DNA from: a virus
Strand: one strand, 5' to 3'
IMG/VR virus record: IMGVR_UViG_3300047550_006977
Location: 1 to 25,162 of that record
Length of the DNA stretch: 25,162 nucleotides
Shown here: positions 24,352-25,162 of the stretch, one piece after another
Position numbering within the stretch: position 1 is the stretch's first letter
Layout: each line of letters opens with the position of its first letter
The notes under the pieces: model-generated
Told to the model about the DNA's origin: nothing
Seen by the model: the letters and a program-made list of their open reading frames with translations, nothing else
Database searches by the model: none
Program-made: the position numbers and the translations under genes

Positions 24352-24668
24352 TAATAATTTAGCCCAACGTAATAGCCACTTATAAAAATGATTAACGAAC
24401 ATTAGAATTGGCTACGATGGATGGTATTTTAATATTTGTTGCAGTATTAAGAATGAGGCATTTCTGCTATATAAAAATGGCAGCAGGGAACTGAAAGAGA
24501 GATAATTCTTGTTCAATCAGAGAATTCGGTTACGATTGGTCAATTATAAAAATACTATGGTTCATGTTCAAAAAAGGTGCTAATGGAGTTAATTATTACG
24601 ACAAAACATCTTAGGTATTGATACTAAACCAGATATTTTTATTACTTCAAATTTAATTAACGTTAATT
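24352..24668 (+). other. Gap with duplicated element and gene remnants, no intact gene
   Basis: This 317-base gap carries copy B of the upstream element (24447-24645). A weaker third match lies at about 24377-24420 (another ATAAAAATG and a TACGATGG). Short open stretches such as the one ending NGSRELKER before the TAA at 24504 and the one containing FGYDWSIIKI read like remnants of coding sequence. No terminator with a clear hairpin and T run is seen after the DCC gene. Confidence 0.45.
24447..24645 (+). repeat. Duplicated upstream element, copy B (before outer-membrane gene)
   Basis: Diverged copy of 21893-22124. The hairpin is C24464-G24486, T24465-A24485, G24466-C24484, C24467-G24483 and T24468-A24482 with the same 13-base loop length. 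Compared with copy A, two pairs are changed on both sides (C-G to T-A at the second and fifth pairs). The ATTGGTCAATTAT block (24535) and the ACTATGGTTCAT end (24565) are conserved, and ATACTAAA-CAGATATTT recurs at 24621. Confidence 0.6.
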
Positions 24669-24669
24669 A
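24654..24669. promoter_or_regulatory. 16-bp perfect palindrome abutting a start codon
   Basis: TAATTAACGTTAATTA is a perfect palindrome whose last base is the A of the ATG of the outer-membrane gene. It could be a repressor-type operator or a leader hairpin that hides the start, but AT-rich palindromes arise easily by chance in this composition. No Shine-Dalgarno is visible before this ATG. Confidence 0.25.
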
Positions 24670-25052
24670 TGCAGTTTAAAACTTTTATTTGTCATTTTTT
24701 AGTTATCACTTCAGTAACGCTGCCTACAATTACTAAAGCGGAAGATGCTTTAGAGACCAAACATGGAATTATACTAACACCTTTTACGGGTTACAGGCAT
24801 GACGTTTTTCAATGGTCAATGCCGAAGGGTTATGCCAGTAGTGGTAAAAAAATTTCGGAACTTACTTGGAAAAATCATATATCTGAAACTGGGATAAAAA
24901 TAGAAACCAAACCGGAAGAGAGTCGATTCAATTTTCAGGGTCAGCTTAAATACGGTTATATTCTAAAACAAAGCAGGAACCAAGATTCAGATTGGGATGA
25001 TATAGGAGAATTTGCTAGAAGTTTTTCTAATGTTAGGTATTATGACAAGTAG
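24669..25052 (+). CDS. Truncated outer-membrane-protein-like gene with signal peptide
   Basis: A 127-residue product with a clear signal peptide (residues 1-24: short basic start, hydrophobic FICHFLVITSVTLPT, then ITKA before the likely cleavage). The mature part begins EDALETKHGIILTPFTGYRH and has FQWSMPKG, ISELTWKN, a GQLKYGYI strand and DSDWDDIGEFARSFS, a pattern I associate with an outer-membrane beta-barrel family of intracellular bacteria. It contains no full set of barrel strands, and such proteins are usually well over 250 residues. The frame stops after RYYDK and no continuation is seen in any frame to the window end, so the 3' part seems lost or rearranged. No Shine-Dalgarno is visible; the gene is preceded by the duplicated element. 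Confidence 0.55.
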   Translation: MQFKTFICHFLVITSVTLPTITKAEDALETKHGIILTPFTGYRHDVFQWSMPKGYASSGKKISELTWKNHISETGIKIETKPEESRFNFQGQLKYGYILKQSRNQDSDWDDIGEFARSFSNVRYYDK

Positions 25053-25162
25053 AGGCCAAATCCGACATTAGGGTGATTATTTGGGTAGTTTTTGGGATTA
25101 AATCAGGAGTTTATCTTGTGACTTAGTAAGCGCATAATTAGTATTATACGATATATTAGTGA

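Overview
The window looks like part of the genome or a plasmid of an AT-rich, host-associated bacterium, most likely an obligate intracellular alphaproteobacterium of the Rickettsiales. The reasons are low GC outside the core of one giant gene, degenerate repeats resembling the GTCATTGC-type repeats of Rickettsiaceae, a prophage block, eukaryote-directed domains (Ulp1-like protease, TPR, helical repeats) and visible gene decay. No ribosomal, tRNA or core metabolic gene is present, so this assignment is an inference.

Region 1 (about 1-7950, minus strand) is one tightly packed prophage head-module operon. Reading from a promoter near 7945 it contains a large terminase, a portal protein, a 57-residue basic protein, a 74-residue protein, a GroES-like protein, a scaffold-like protein, a 151-residue protein, a beta-rich tail-fibre-like protein and a final small protein. 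Most junctions overlap or nearly touch. No major capsid protein, head-completion or tail-tube gene is recognisable in the block, so it looks like a remnant or partial module although its reading frames are open.

Region 2 (about 7950-21700, plus strand) is a polymorphic-toxin island transcribed divergently from the phage operon. A structured leader precedes a TPR/coiled-coil protein with three 90-bp repeats. Next is a 3554-residue protein that joins an N-terminal Ulp1/C48-like cysteine protease, a long helical-repeat region, a complete-looking SecA-type DEAD ATPase, a TPR-like stretch, hydrophobic helices and a C-terminal WHH nuclease of the HNH/EndoVII group. Its stop codon overlaps the start of a SUKH (SMI1/KNR4) immunity gene. 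Directly downstream is a spare cassette: a truncated toxin whose first part repeats the junction just before the nuclease (85 of 89 bases identical by hand alignment and in the same frame), followed by a different C-terminal domain and a small Cys-rich candidate immunity gene. Recombination between the repeats would replace the nuclease tip with the spare tip in frame. This resembles the orphan-tip logic known from CdiA and Rhs toxins, here on a SecA/Ulp1 carrier.

Region 3 (about 21700-25162, plus strand) holds a decayed gene fragment, then an HTTM (gamma-carboxylase-like) membrane protein overlapping a DCC-family thiol-disulfide protein, and a truncated outer-membrane-protein gene. The sequences upstream of the HTTM gene and of the outer-membrane gene are diverged copies of each other. 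They contain a short hairpin with two compensatory base-pair changes, but may instead be remnants of duplicated genes.
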